From Neoechinorhynchus agilis (taxonomy: Eukaryota; Acanthocephala): a DNA stretch of 64,000 nt. Shown here piece after piece: positions 35,334 to 48,200 of this stretch. Where the stretch lies: positions 1,612,001-1,676,000 of the forward strand of contig CM121341.1 in the NCBI GenBank assembly GCA_051530055.1, given 5' to 3'. The position numbers and the translations under genes are program-made. The notes below the pieces were generated by a model. That model made no database searches. It was not told the origin of the DNA and worked only from the letters and a program-made list of their open reading frames with translations. Position 1 is the first letter of the stretch; each line of letters begins with the position of its first letter.

Positions 35334-35501
35334 TCAGTGAAGCTGCAATTCGTCCAAATTTAAATTTGAGTAAAGACAAATCAATGCCTAAGCACATTTT
35401 GCACACATTCAATCTTTTTTCACGGATTTGATAACTCAAACAAATAAAAAATGCATAAGGTATAACAGTGTTTAAATTTCTGCATTTTAAGGCCGGCAAT
35501 T

Positions 35502-35573
35502 GGGGGTGTAGCTCAAATGGTAGAGCGCTCGCTTAGCATGCGAGAGGTACCGGGATCGATACCCGGCATCTCC
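35502..35573 (+). tRNA. tRNA-Ala (AGC)
   Basis: 72 nt, same as the minus-strand copy except for one variable-loop base (GAGGTACC against GAGGCACC). Divergent partner 168 bp away. A T8 run at 35623-35630 is the RNA polymerase III stop. Confidence 0.95.
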
Positions 35574-35622
35574 AAACGCCGCACTTCGCGCCGCGTCGCC
35601 CGCATTGGGCAAACACTTCTTG

Positions 35623-35630
35623 TTTTTTTT
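35623..35630 (+). terminator. Pol III terminator of tRNA-Ala
   Basis: Eight T residues 50 nt after the plus-strand tRNA-Ala gene. Confidence 0.6.
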
Positions 35631-35817
35631 ACGTCTGGGTGTCCACACAAAACAAATCTCGTTTCACCCAACAGTAATAATGAATGACTTCTTGTTTTCT
35701 GAATGGAAACAGCATTACACGTCGTAAGACTTTACTTTTAAATTCTTTCGGATAATGAGCGCACTTGCACATTGTTCAGGACATTTCTCCGGTCATTTGT
35801 GAACAAATTCATTACAA

Positions 35818-38800
35818 ATGTGGACAACGTTCAAGGAAGCGTGTAGCCGTTCAAAAGAGATTCTTTCCGGACATTGCTCAGAGTCGACTATCCATGATTT
35901 TTTTGATACGTTAGACCATAAGAATATTTTCAGTCTTCTGCGTTCGCCACTCGCGGATGTTGAACGCTCTGATCGTGACTACCAGGCTTTGTTAAAGGCA
36001 AACACTAACAAAGTGAGTTTGTGCGATCAAATGGAACCTCAATTATTTTCGCGTACGTTCATAAACGAAGCCCTTGCATTTGTACAGCTCTACTCAATGA
36101 ATGAAATGGACGCTTTACGACTCGTGTACAGTGCTTACTGCATTCAACATCACTATCCAGAAATGTCAAGAGGATTGGTTGCTGTTTTGCTCTACTACGA
36201 TTCCAAAGTGCAACTTCTTTGTTTGCTTCTGAATCTAATGGAGATAAAGACAATGGAGAACGTACGAGACAGACGACTGAATTCTCTATTGGATGATTCT
36301 GCAGCTGATGTTTGTGGACATCTTTTAAAAATCAGGCACAGATAGCAATTCCTTTCATTAGCTAAAATATCGTATTTTGATTCTAGGTCTCATTTTAATT
36401 CGCCAATATCGTAGATGCTTGTTTGTGGCTGCCTATCGTTTCTTTTTTTCAGGTGGCTCCAGTGGAAATTGTACTAGATTCACCAACGTTTTCGATAATA
36501 AAATTATTGTAAGAACGGAAAGCGGATCAAAAGAATAATTTGAAAAGATTTTTATAGTAGACAAATGTGGCGACCCAAAAAATTAATCTACAGTACTAAG
36601 CGAGTCAACTTTCTGAATTTTTTAGCTTAAATTCATTGCTGTTTATTCCGCATAGAATAATGCGGTTTCTGTTGACAAGATAACCGACAATTAATTGTAG
36701 TTTGAAATTGAAAAGCAGAGCTTCTAATTCATTTTAAGTTATCTGTTACTGAGTGTACAACAATGTTTTTCTGCTGATAAATTCGAGTTCAAGACGGTGT
36801 TCAATGCACTCTGCTCCGTCCACGGCGTCGGCGATGCCAGTCACATTCGCGAACTCAAGCAGTCGATATATCAAATCCTACAATTATCCGGTCAATTGAT
36901 TTGTGTTTTAGCTGGCCGTTCATCAGATCGCATCGGTCGCTCAATCTTTCGAAGCCTCGCAGTTGTGAAACTCCCTTTGAATGCATTTACATACCGACTC
37001 GTTTTATCCGGGATGTACATTCTAAACGGAGGAGTAACGACTATTCAAGAAATTGAAAACGCATCCTTCCCTGCGGTGAATGTAAATGTTCTACGACTTC
37101 TACAGCAAGAATTTTTAGACCGACCTGATTCATTTGAGTGCAAACAAATCTGCGGTATGTTATGCTTCGTTTATGGACTGAGCCTTAGATATTTCTCGCG
37201 GTCGTTGGTGATGCAATTAGAAGCAGCGGGTGAAGATTATGTTGACTTTGGCATTGATAGAGACGCATTCTCGATGCTTACAATCATGTGTAAAGATGAA
37301 CAAGTAAAAAGTTCTTCCAACATTTCACAGACCCTTCATGCGTTAATCTTGACCTATATTACACTCATGCCCTTCCATTTTGAAGTGGTGTTTGCACAAA
37401 ACTCAAAGGCATTTAAACAACTGGCCGAATGTATGCAGTGTCTTTACGATCGATTCCCACTTCTTGCAAACGATTATTGGCTTGGATTGCGAATTCCCAG
37501 ACAAGATTTCAATGAAGAAGTCGGTTGGATTTTCACTGCTACTGGTATTATTGAACATATTGCTCAAAATGTTAATAGTAAGAACGTGTGTATTGTTGCT
37601 GATACTTTAAAGGTTATTTCTCGGACTTCACCCGACGCCGCCAACCACCTTCTGACTTCTCTCGATCCACTTCACAATCTTTTAGCCCGCGATAGGGTCA
37701 TTTATGCACTTGTCCTTTAAAACACGGTTTATCGGCTATATAAGTGGAATATTTCCAAGGTAGTCGTGAACGTTTGATAGTGGAACTATTGCAGTCGCCA
37801 AAATCAGTATTTCAGTCATATACAGTCGATTCCGGTTAATCGGGCCAAATCGGGACGATTAACCACGTTTGACCGTATTTACAACCGTTGCGTTTTTCCT
37901 GCGAATTTTTAAGAGAAAGCAAAGCTAAGAATAAAGATGCTAGAGAGCAAAGTCTAAAAAACGTAGCATAAGAAATGAAGTTTATATCAGGCAATCTAAG
38001 TTCATGAAACTCGTTTTTTCTATTATGAACAGATAACGAATTTCCTAATTTAATAATTCTTCAATTTTAAAGCACCGATGAACCGTGCATTATAAAAAGG
38101 AAGCAGAGTCCAGCACGAACGGCAAGACACGAATGTCTATTCTTCCTCAAGAATGCCATGCTTTGTGTTCAGTGACAGACCTTCACGCTGAACTATCCCG
38201 CTTGCAGCGACTTTCGGCTCAAAGTGGAGAATGGAACAGTATGGAAATTGGTGAAGTAATGGTAACGCTGCTGTGTTTCCCTCCCTCGTATATTCCAAAC
38301 GATTTAAAGATCTCGTTGATTGGTTTCCTTGAGGGTCTGATGACTCATTCATCAGTCGCACAATCCCTTGCTCCACAAGTCCAACACTTTCTAAAAGAAT
38401 GCTATCCTAGTATTCCGTTAGCTTTCGATCGAAACGAATGTTTACTGGATGAAAAAAGTTCCTGTCTGCTTCGGGGTGTATTGGAACTATGTACAGCATC
38501 GGTTGGATCATTAGAAAGGTCATTTGTTTTGGAATTCGTGCGCAAGATTAGTGTTTGTCTTTTTGTACAAAATCGAATGAAGATATGGGTTTTTGAGGAA
38601 GATGAACGATCATGGAAGATTTATGAGGTGAATTTGCGGCTTCTTAAAAGAATTGTAGACATCGCGTGGGTGGACCCGAGTATTTACGGCTATGTTCAAA
38701 TGTTAGTCGAGTCGACGGTTGATTGTATTGCGAATATTGCAAGCTCAGCACTTGATCTCATTTGGACTGATTCTTTAAAATTTAATCCTAAAAGTGTTAC

Positions 38801-41800
38801 CGATTGCATTCGCAGTGCGTTTTCATTTTTCATTAGATTGATACAAGCCCAGCGACTTTCTGAGGTTATTACAAGTGTCGAAGAGATGATTATAATGCAA
38901 GGAATGGATGATGCGGCGGTTTTGATTGTACGGATGATCCGATTTCTGGAGCTGTTTGAAGAGTATCCACGTGAGTGCCACTGCATTGTGGATTTACTTG
39001 CCTATTTCATCGAAAGCGATTGCTGTGAAATCTCGATTATGCAGGCGATTGACAAATCAAATATTTCATCCAGACTTAGGAACTATCTAATCAGCGTCTG
39101 TGAAAGTGGTGAGTTCAAAACACAGAAGCGAATGCTCGATTGTCTACTTAGGAGTCTATGGAAACAATCAAAGTCACCTGACGTTTCGTTTGGAGTATTT
39201 ATGATGAACGCCGTTCGTGAAAGTGACGACAATTGGGTCATTCATGAAGTCGGTCATAGCCTTAATTCGAGAAGTATATGGCATTTCATCAGAGATGGAG
39301 TCGTAATGCCCATGATGGCAAACGAAACTAATTCCGTTTCCGATGAAATACTGCACCTTGCATTTCAAATCCTCGAAACAATGTCATCTTTTCCTGTTCT
39401 AAAATCAATCGCCTTACATCAATGTCGTCTTATGTTTAATGCACTCGTTCAGTTTTGCACCAAAAATGAATATTCTTCACGTGGAGAATGCATTTCTTCT
39501 GCTATGAGACTCATTGGTCGGGTAATCAACTTCGTAACTGAATCGGGATTCGACCATGAAGCTACCCTAAAAGCACGGGATGTTCTTACATCTGGATTAT
39601 GCTTTGATCCACTGAATTCTGCAGTTGGCTTATCGTCAATAGACGCTGATTTCGAATTTAAAAAGGATTTGGACGATTTGGTAGTTGTTAGACGGGAGGC
39701 AATCTCACATCTTCTGAATGATTTAACGATTTTGCCATCAAGGACATATATAGATAAATGCTACTCTCCAATCGTATATAATCTTTATGAACTTTCCGAT
39801 AAAGCACTCGAGGACAACATAAAGAATCGATTGAGCACCATAAAGGACGACATTCCTATCGAGAATTTACAATCTGACCAACAACGGATTTCGAAAGCTG
39901 TCGAGAAGCTGTTTCATTACAAGAAGCGGTGTTTTGTACACGTTCATTTATTGTCAGGTTGGTGCCACGTTATTGACGCTATGAGTTTCGCTACTGGAGT
40001 TAACAAATCCGGCGATTTGAAGATTCATTTTAACTTGTTAAGTAGTATTTTGAACATTTTGAAAGCGGGAATGGAAGGACTTCGATGCGGAGAATATGAT
40101 GTTAGGTGTCTCGTGATTGCAGGAATTGAGTCTCTTGCTATATTGCAGCGGGTTGTTCATTATTGGATGTGAGGCTTTGATAAAACTAATCAATTAAGCG
40201 TAGGCGATTTTAAAATTGCTGAAACCCACCGCAGTGTGGCCACGATTTAAAAATTTACAAAAAAAACGGTTGTTTCCTAATCACCATTGCATCCGCTTGG
40301 TTATTTTGATTTTTTTAGTATTTAAGAAAAGTAGATTATGGGCAATTAGTACTCTGAATGTTTACTTCAAATATCAACTAGTAGTTCAGTATCGTTTTTA
40401 AAAGTGCACCTTTATGTGTTTTGAATTAAATACCTAAATTTAAATGGTACGACTCGCTGCGAAGTGTAAGCATATACGACTTAGTTTGCAAAGATTGCGT
40501 GCAATCAAGTTCAACGACGGAGAAAACGTTGGCATCCTATCAGCTTTTGTCAGAACGAGCACTTGAATCGGTAAAATTAGTGGCTCGACTGGGAAAATCG
40601 GACGAATCGATGAACCCGTCACCTTTTTTTCGGGAACGCTTCTATTCTACCCTTCTCACGCTCATTAATATTTACGACAAAACGACTGTTATGTGGCATC
40701 GGCAATCTAAGATATCCGCTCGTAAAGAAACAGATCAGAAATTAAGAGAACTTTCCTCACTTTTACCCAATAGTGACTTGTTCGAATACTCCAACATTAA
40801 ATGCCACATCCAATGTATTAGTCTGTACTCACGGTTATTCAATCTGGCTCCTTCACTCATATCTGTGTTCATACGAAGTGGCCGATTATCATCACTGATA
40901 TCTCTAATCGCTTCAAAAAGAGACGAACTGGAATATCATCTATATTTGGCTCATGTACTACTCGTATCTCTATCTAGACAACAATCGTCCGTAACAAACC
41001 TCCTTCCAGACGTATTTGAACTTTTTAAACTCCGAATATTATCCCGAGGACTAATGAGGAAACCGCCATCGTCTGCCAAAAGTCTTATTTCAACGTATTG
41101 GCAAACAATGACATCAGCGTGGATTCTAGTAATGCAACCTCTTAACTTACCAGTTGCTTTAAGCACTTCTCACCTTATTAATTGGATTAATGATAATGAA
41201 GACGGAATATTAAATGAACTGTTAGACCTCAATTCAAAAAATGCACCTCTTATTTGTACAATGATCCACGTGATGATCACCAGTGCGAAAGACGATAAAC
41301 TAAAAACCAGAGTACTAAATCTTCTCGAAGAGATCATGAGAGAATGCTTCAGTAAAGACTCCGCAAATAAACTAGTGTTCAATGAGCAGATATTGAGCGC
41401 TATAATGATGTTTGCATATCATCTTCAAAGTCGAGACTCCCTTTCGGTTTCCTTGCTTCAACGACTAAGCAAGCTGATTATAAGAGTATGCGACTCATGG
41501 AGCTTAAATGATCGACCAGCATCGAGTTTAAAAACAATCGAGAATACGCCAAGGAATCGTGAAGTCAGTGAATTGAAAATATCCAATCACTCAAATCGAT
41601 ATCGAAGATTATGCCTGGAGCTCTATTTTGCGACATTATGGAAATGGCAGCGCTCCTTGAGCACATTTAAACGAAGTGTTGCGACTCAGATGCAGGAAGC
41701 CGGTATAGGAGAATCCGGGTTAGTTCAATGCATCAATGCATATAAAGCGATCGCAGACCAAAGTAAGGGAACAAACTGGGACTGTAAGACGCCTCTTTGT

Positions 41801-41875
41801 CTAGGAGAATATCTGATCAAACGATCGACAGACGGAGATGACGATCGAATTATTGGAATTGGTTTGTTCGCATAA
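35818..41875 (+). CDS. NUP205: Nup205 nuclear-pore scaffold protein
   Basis: Four coding blocks: 35818-36345, 36797-37720, 38085-40172 and 40499-41875 (exact splice sites not fixed except a GTGAGG donor near 40169). About 1635 residues, shorter than human NUP205 (about 2010). Block 1 has the family's N-terminal motif MSRGLVAVLLYYDSK (human GLVAVLLYWDGK). Block 2 aligns by eye over the next helices (GVGDASHIRELKQSIYQ). Block 3 contains the W-containing helix pair RSWKIYEVNLRLLKRIV. The remainder is alpha-helical solenoid without catalytic motifs. Nup205 is an inner-ring scaffold of the nuclear pore, binding Nup93. Downstream blocks do not begin at real ATGs and are exons. Nup188 is the closest alternative. 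Confidence 0.8.
37822..37885. repeat. Possible pogo/Tigger-like terminal repeat in a Nup205 intron
   Basis: cagtcgattccggttaatcg followed by gggccaaatcgggacgattaacc resembles the ends of pogo/Tigger DNA transposons. A related scrap may lie near 60820-60870. Solo and short. Confidence 0.25.
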
Positions 41876-42216
41876 AACAGGACTGTATCCGGTTTTTAGA
41901 GCGTTCCCGCGTCAAAACATAATTCCAACAGAAAAAACGGAACAAAATAGTTCATCAGATCACTTCCAAATAACGCAACAAAATTTTGCCATCATTGCAA
42001 GAAATGTACGTTTTTAAAACAAAAAAAAATTGTCAACACTAAGAATCCAAAAATAATACCACAAATCGACGATAAATACGGAAACCAGAAAGAAAAATGC
42101 ACAAAAACAATATTCTGCCAACCCTGCGTATGTCTCCTTCATTCTTCCATTTTAGTGAAAGTCATATTAATTCCCATTTTTAACAACACGACAAAAGAAG
42201 CAATCCAACGTTTGTT
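41876..42216. other. Nup205 3' flank
   Basis: AT-rich spacer between the Nup205 stop and the first satellite monomer. No gene seen. Confidence 0.4.
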
Positions 42217-45200
42217 ATTAATCGGTCTTTTGGCCAAAGTCAGCAAGATAAACCATGGAATTTATAAGAGAAGTTTTTGTACCACCGTCCCGATCTTTTT
42301 TTAAGAAGAGAGGACTGCGTTTTTTATGCATGACCATTTCATTGCCATGTAAGCGCAGGTGTAAAAATGTATGGATCCATATTCCGTTTCTTACTGATCG
42401 GTCTGTTGGCCAAAGTCAGCAAGATAAACCATGGAACCTACAAATAATCAACTTTTGGTTTATAAGAGAAGTTTTTGTACCACCGTCCCGATCTTTTTTT
42501 AAGAAGAGAGGACTGCGTTTTTTATGCATGACCATTTCATTGCCATGTAAGCGCAGGTGTAAAATGTATGGATCCATATTCCGTTTCTTACTGATCGGTC
42601 TGTTGGCCAAAGTCAGCAAGATAAACCATGGAACCTACAAATAATCAACTTTTTGATTTATAAGAGAAGTTTTTGTACCACCGTCCCGATCTTTTTTTAA
42701 GAAGAGAGGACTGCGTTTTTTATGCATGACCATTTCATTGCCATGTAAGCGCAGGTGTAAAAATGTATGGATCCATATTCCGTTTCTTACTGATCGGTCT
42801 GTTGGCCAAAGTCAGCAAGATAAACCATGGAACCTACAAATAATCAACTTTTTGATTTATAAGAGAAGTTTTTGTACCACCGTCCCGATCTTTTTTTAAG
42901 AAGAGAGGACTGCGTTTTTTATGCATGACCATTTCATTGCCATGTAAGCGCAGGTGTAAAAATGTATGGATCCATATTCCGTTTCTTACTGATCGGTCTG
43001 TTGGCCAAAGTCAGCAAGATAAACCATGGAACCTACAAATAATCAACTTTTTGATTTATAAGAGAAGTTTTTGTACCACCGTCCCGATCTTTTTTTAAGA
43101 AGAGAGGACTGCGTTTTTTATGCATGACCATTTCATTGCCATGTAAGCGCAGGTGTAAAAATGTATGGATCCATATTCCGTTTCTTACTGATCGGTCTGT
43201 TGGCCAAAGTCAGCAAGATAAACCATGGAACCTACAAATAATCAACTTTTGGTTTATAAGAGAAGTTTTTGTACCACCGTAATTTTTTAAGAAGAGAGGA
43301 CTGCGTTTTTTATGCATGACCATTTCATTGCCATGTAAGCGCAGGTGTAAAAATGTATGGATCCATATTCCGTTTCTTACTGATCGGTCTGTTGGCCAAA
43401 GTCAGCAAGATAAACCATGGAACCTACAAATAATCAACTTTTGGATTTATAAGAGAAGTTTTTGTACCACCGTCCCGATCTTTTTTTAAGAAGAGAGGAC
43501 TGCGTTTTTTATGCATGACCATTTCATTGCCATGTAAGCGCAGGTGTAAAAATGTATGGATCCATATTCCGTTTCTTACTGATCGGTCTGTTGGCCAAAG
43601 TCAGCAAGATAAACCATGGAACCTACAAATAATCAACTTTTTGGTTTATAAGAGAAGTTTTTGTACCACCGTCCCGATCGTTTCTTTTTTTTTAAGAAGA
43701 GAGGACTGCGTTTTTTATGCATGACCATTTCATTGCCATGTAATGCGCAGGTAAGCGCAGGTGTAAAAATGTATGGATCCATATTCCGTTTCTTACTGAT
43801 CGGTCTGTTGGCCAAAGTCAGCAAGATAAACCATGGAACCTACAAATAATCAACTTCTTGGTTCATAAGAGAAGTTTTTGTACCACCGTCCCGATCTTTT
43901 TTTAAGAAGAGAGGACTGCGTTTTTTATGCATGACCATTTCATTGCCATGTAAGCGCAGGTGTAAAAATGTATGGATCCATATTCCGTTTCTTACTGATC
44001 GGTCTGTTGGCCAAAGTCAGCAAGATAAACCATGGAACCTACAAATAATCAACTTTTTGGTTTAATAAGAGAATCTTTTTTTGTACCACCGTTTTTTATG
44101 ATCCATTTTTTAAAAATGTAGAAGAGAGGACTGCAAATAATCAACTTTTTTTATAAGAGAAGTTTTTGTACCACCGTGATCTTTTTTAAGAAGAGAGGAC
44201 ATGACCATTTCATTGCCATGTAAGCGCAGGTGTAAAAATGTATGGATCCATATTCCGTTTCTTACTGATCGGTCTGTTGGCCAAAGTCAGCAAGATAAAC
44301 CATGGAACCTACAAATAATCAACTTCTTGGTTCATAAGAGAAGTTTTTGTACCACCGTCCCGATCTTTTTTTAAGAAGAGAGGACTGCGTTTTTTATGCA
44401 TGACCATTTCATTGCCATGTAAGCGCAGGTGTAAAAATGTATGGATCCATATTCCGTTTCTTACTGATCGGTCTGTTGGCCAAAGTCAGCAAGATAAACC
44501 ATGGAACCTACAAATAATCAACTTTTGATTTATAAGAGAAGTTTTTGTACCACCGTCCCGATCTTTTTTTAAGAAGAGAGGACTGCGTTTTTTATGCATG
44601 ACCATTTCATTGCCATGTAAGCGCAGGTGTAAAAATGTATGGATCCATATTCCGTTTCTTACTGATCGGTCTGTTGGCCAAAGTCAGCAAGATAAACCAT
44701 GGAACCTACAAATAATCAACTTTTTGATTTATAAGAGAAGTTTTTGTACCACCGTCCGATCTTTTTTTAAGAAGAGAGGACTGCGTTTTTTATGCATGAC
44801 CATTTCATTGCCATGTAAGCGCAGGTGTAAAAATGTATGGATCCATATTCCGTTTCTTACTGATCGGTCTGTTGGCCAAAGTCAGCAAGATAAACCATGG
44901 AACCTACAAATAATCAACTTTTTGATTTATAAGAGAAGTTTTTGTACCACCGTCCCGATCTTTTTTTAAGAAGAGAGGACTGCGTTTTTATGCATGACCA
45001 TTTCATTGCCATGTAAGCGCAGGTGTAAAAATGTATGGATCCATATTCCGTTTCTTACTGATCGGTCTGTTGGCCAAAGTCAGCAAGATAAACCATGGAA
45101 CCTACAAATAATCAACTTCTTGGTTCATAAGAGAAGTTTTTGTACCACCGTCCCGATCTTTTTTTAAGAAGAGAGGACTGCGTTTTTTATGCATGACCAT

Positions 45201-48200
45201 TTCATTGCCATGTAAGCGCAGGTGTAAAAATGTATGGATCCATATTCCGTTTCTTACTGATCGGTCTGTTGGCCAAAGTCAGCAAGATAAACCATGGAAC
45301 CTACAAATAATCAACTTTTTGATTTATAAGAGAAGTTTTTGTACCACCGTCCCGATCTTTTTTTAAGAAGAGAGGACTGCGTTTTTTATGCATGACCATT
45401 TCATTGCCATGTAAGCGCAGGTGTAAAAATGTATGGATCCATATTCCGTTTCTTACTGATCGGTCTGTTGGCCAAAGTCAGCAAGATAAACCATGGAACC
45501 TACAAATAATCAACTTTTTGATTTCATAAGAGAAGTTTTTGTACCCGTCCCGATCTTTTTTTAAGAAGAGAGGACTGCGTTTTTTATGCATGACCATTTC
45601 ATTGCCATGTAAGCGCAGGTGTAAAAATGTATGGATCCATATTCCGTTTCTTACTGATCGGTCTGTTGGCCAAAGTCAGCAAGATAAACCATGGAACCTA
45701 CAAATAATCAACTTCTTGGTTCATAAGAGAAGTTTTTGTACCACCGTCCCGATCTTTTTTTAAGAAGAGAGGACTGCGTTTTTTATGCATGACCATTTCA
45801 TTGCCATGTAAGCGCAGGTGTAAAAATGTATGGATCCATATTCCGTTTCTTACTGATCGGTCTGTTGGCCAAAGTCAGCAAGATAAACCATGGAACCTAC
45901 AAATAATCAACTTTTGATTTATAAGAGAAGTTTTTGTACCACCGTCCCGATCTTTTTTTAAGAAGAGAGGACTGCGTTTTTTATGCATGACCATTTCATT
46001 GCCATGTAAGCGCAGGTGTAAAAATGTATGGATCCATATTCCGTTTCTTACTGATCGGTCTGTTGGCCAAAGTCAGCAAGAGATATGGAACCTACAAATA
46101 ATCAACTTCTTGGTTCATAAGAGAAGTTTTTGTACCACCGTCCCGATCTTTTTTTAAGAAGAGAGGACTGCGTTTTTTATGCATGACCATTTCATTGCCA
46201 TGTAAGCGCAGGTGTAAAAATGTATGGATCCATATTCCGTTTCTTACTGATCGGTCTGTTGGCCAAAGTCAGCAAGATAAACCATGGAACCTACAAATAA
46301 TCAACTTTTTGATTTATAAGAGAAGTTTTTGTACCACCGTCCCGATCTTTTTTTAAGAAGAGAGGACTGCGTTTTTTATGCATGACCATTTCATTGCCAT
46401 GTAAGCGCAGGTGTAAAAATGTATGGATCCATATTCCGTTTCTTACTGATCGGTCTGTTGGCCAAAGTCAGCAAGATAAACCATGGAACCTACAAATAAT
46501 CAACTTCTTGGTTCATAAGAGAAGTTTTTGTACCACCGTCCCGATCTTTTTTAAGAAGAGAGGACTGCGTTTTTTATGCATGACCATTTCATTGCCATGT
46601 AAGCGCAGGTGTAAAAATGTATGGATCCATATTCCGTTTCTTACTGATCGGTCTGTTGGCCAAAGTCAGCAAGATAAACCATGGAACCTACAAATAATCA
46701 ACTTCTTGGTTCATAAGAGAAGTTTTTGTACCACCGTCCCGATCTTTTTTTAAGAAGAGAGGACTGCGTTTTTTATGCATGACCATTTCATTGCCATGTA
46801 AGCGCAGGTGTAAAAATGTATGGATCCATATTCCGTTTCTTACTGATCGGTCTGTTGGCCAAAGTCAGCAAGATAAACCATGGAACCTACAAATAATCAA
46901 CTTTTGATTTATAAGAGAAGTTTTTGTACCACCGTCCCGATCTTTTTTTAAGAAGAGAGGACTGCGTTTTTTATGCATGACCATTTCATTGCCATGTAAG
47001 CGCAGGTGTAAAAATGTATGGATCCATATTCCGTTTCTTACTGATCGGTCTGTTGGCCAAAGTCAGCAAGATAAACCATGGAACCTACAAATAATCAACT
47101 TTTTGGATTTATAAGAGAAGTTTTTGTACCACCGTCCCGATCTTTTTTTAAGAAGAGAGGACTGCGCGTTTTTTATGCATGACCATTTCATTGCCATGTA
47201 AGCGCAGGTGTAAAAATGTATGGATCCATATTCCGTTTCTTACTGATCGGTCTGTTGGCCAAAGTCAGCAAGATAAACCATGGAACCTACAAATAATCAA
47301 CTTTTTGATTTATAAGAGAAGTTTTTGTACCACCGTCCCGATCTTTTTTTAAGAAGAGAGGACTGCGTTTTTTATGCATGACCATTTCATTGCCATGTAA
47401 GCGCAGGTGTAAAAATGTATGGATCCATATTCCGTTTCTTACTGATCGGTCTGTTGGCCAAAGTCAGCAAGATAAACCATGGAACCTACAAATAATCAAC
47501 TTTTGATTTCATAAGAGAAGTTTTTGTACACCGTCCCGATCTTTTTTTAAGAAGAGAGGACTGCGTTTTTTATGCATGACCATTTCATTGATGTAAGCGC
47601 AGGTGTAAAAATGTATTCCATATTCCGAAGAGAGGACTGCGTTTTTTATGCATACCATTTCATGCAGGACTGCGTTTTTTATGCATTTCATTTCATTGCC
47701 ATGTAAGCGCAGGTGTAAAAATGTATGGATCCATATTCCGTTTCTTACTGATCGGTCTGTTGGCCAAAGTCAGCAAGATAAACCATGGAACCTACAAATA
47801 ATCAACTTTTTGATTTATAAGAGAAGTTTTTGTACCACCGTCCCGATCTTTTTTTAAGAAGAGAGGACTGCGTTTTTTATGCATGACCATTTCATTGCCA
47901 TGTAAGCGCAGGTGTAAAAATGTATGGATCCATATTCCGTTTCTTACTGATCGGTCTGTTGGCCAAAGTCAGCAAGATAAACCATGGAACCTACAAATAA
48001 TCAACTTTTTGATTTATAAGAGAAGTTTTTGTACCACCGTCCCGATCTTTTTTTAAGAAGAGAGGACTGCGTTTTTTATGCATGACCATTTCATTGCCAT
48101 GTAAGCGCAGGTGTAAAAATGTATGGATCCATATTCCGTTTCTTACTGATCGGTCTGTTGGCCAAAGTCAGCAAGATAAACCATGGAACCTACAAATAAT

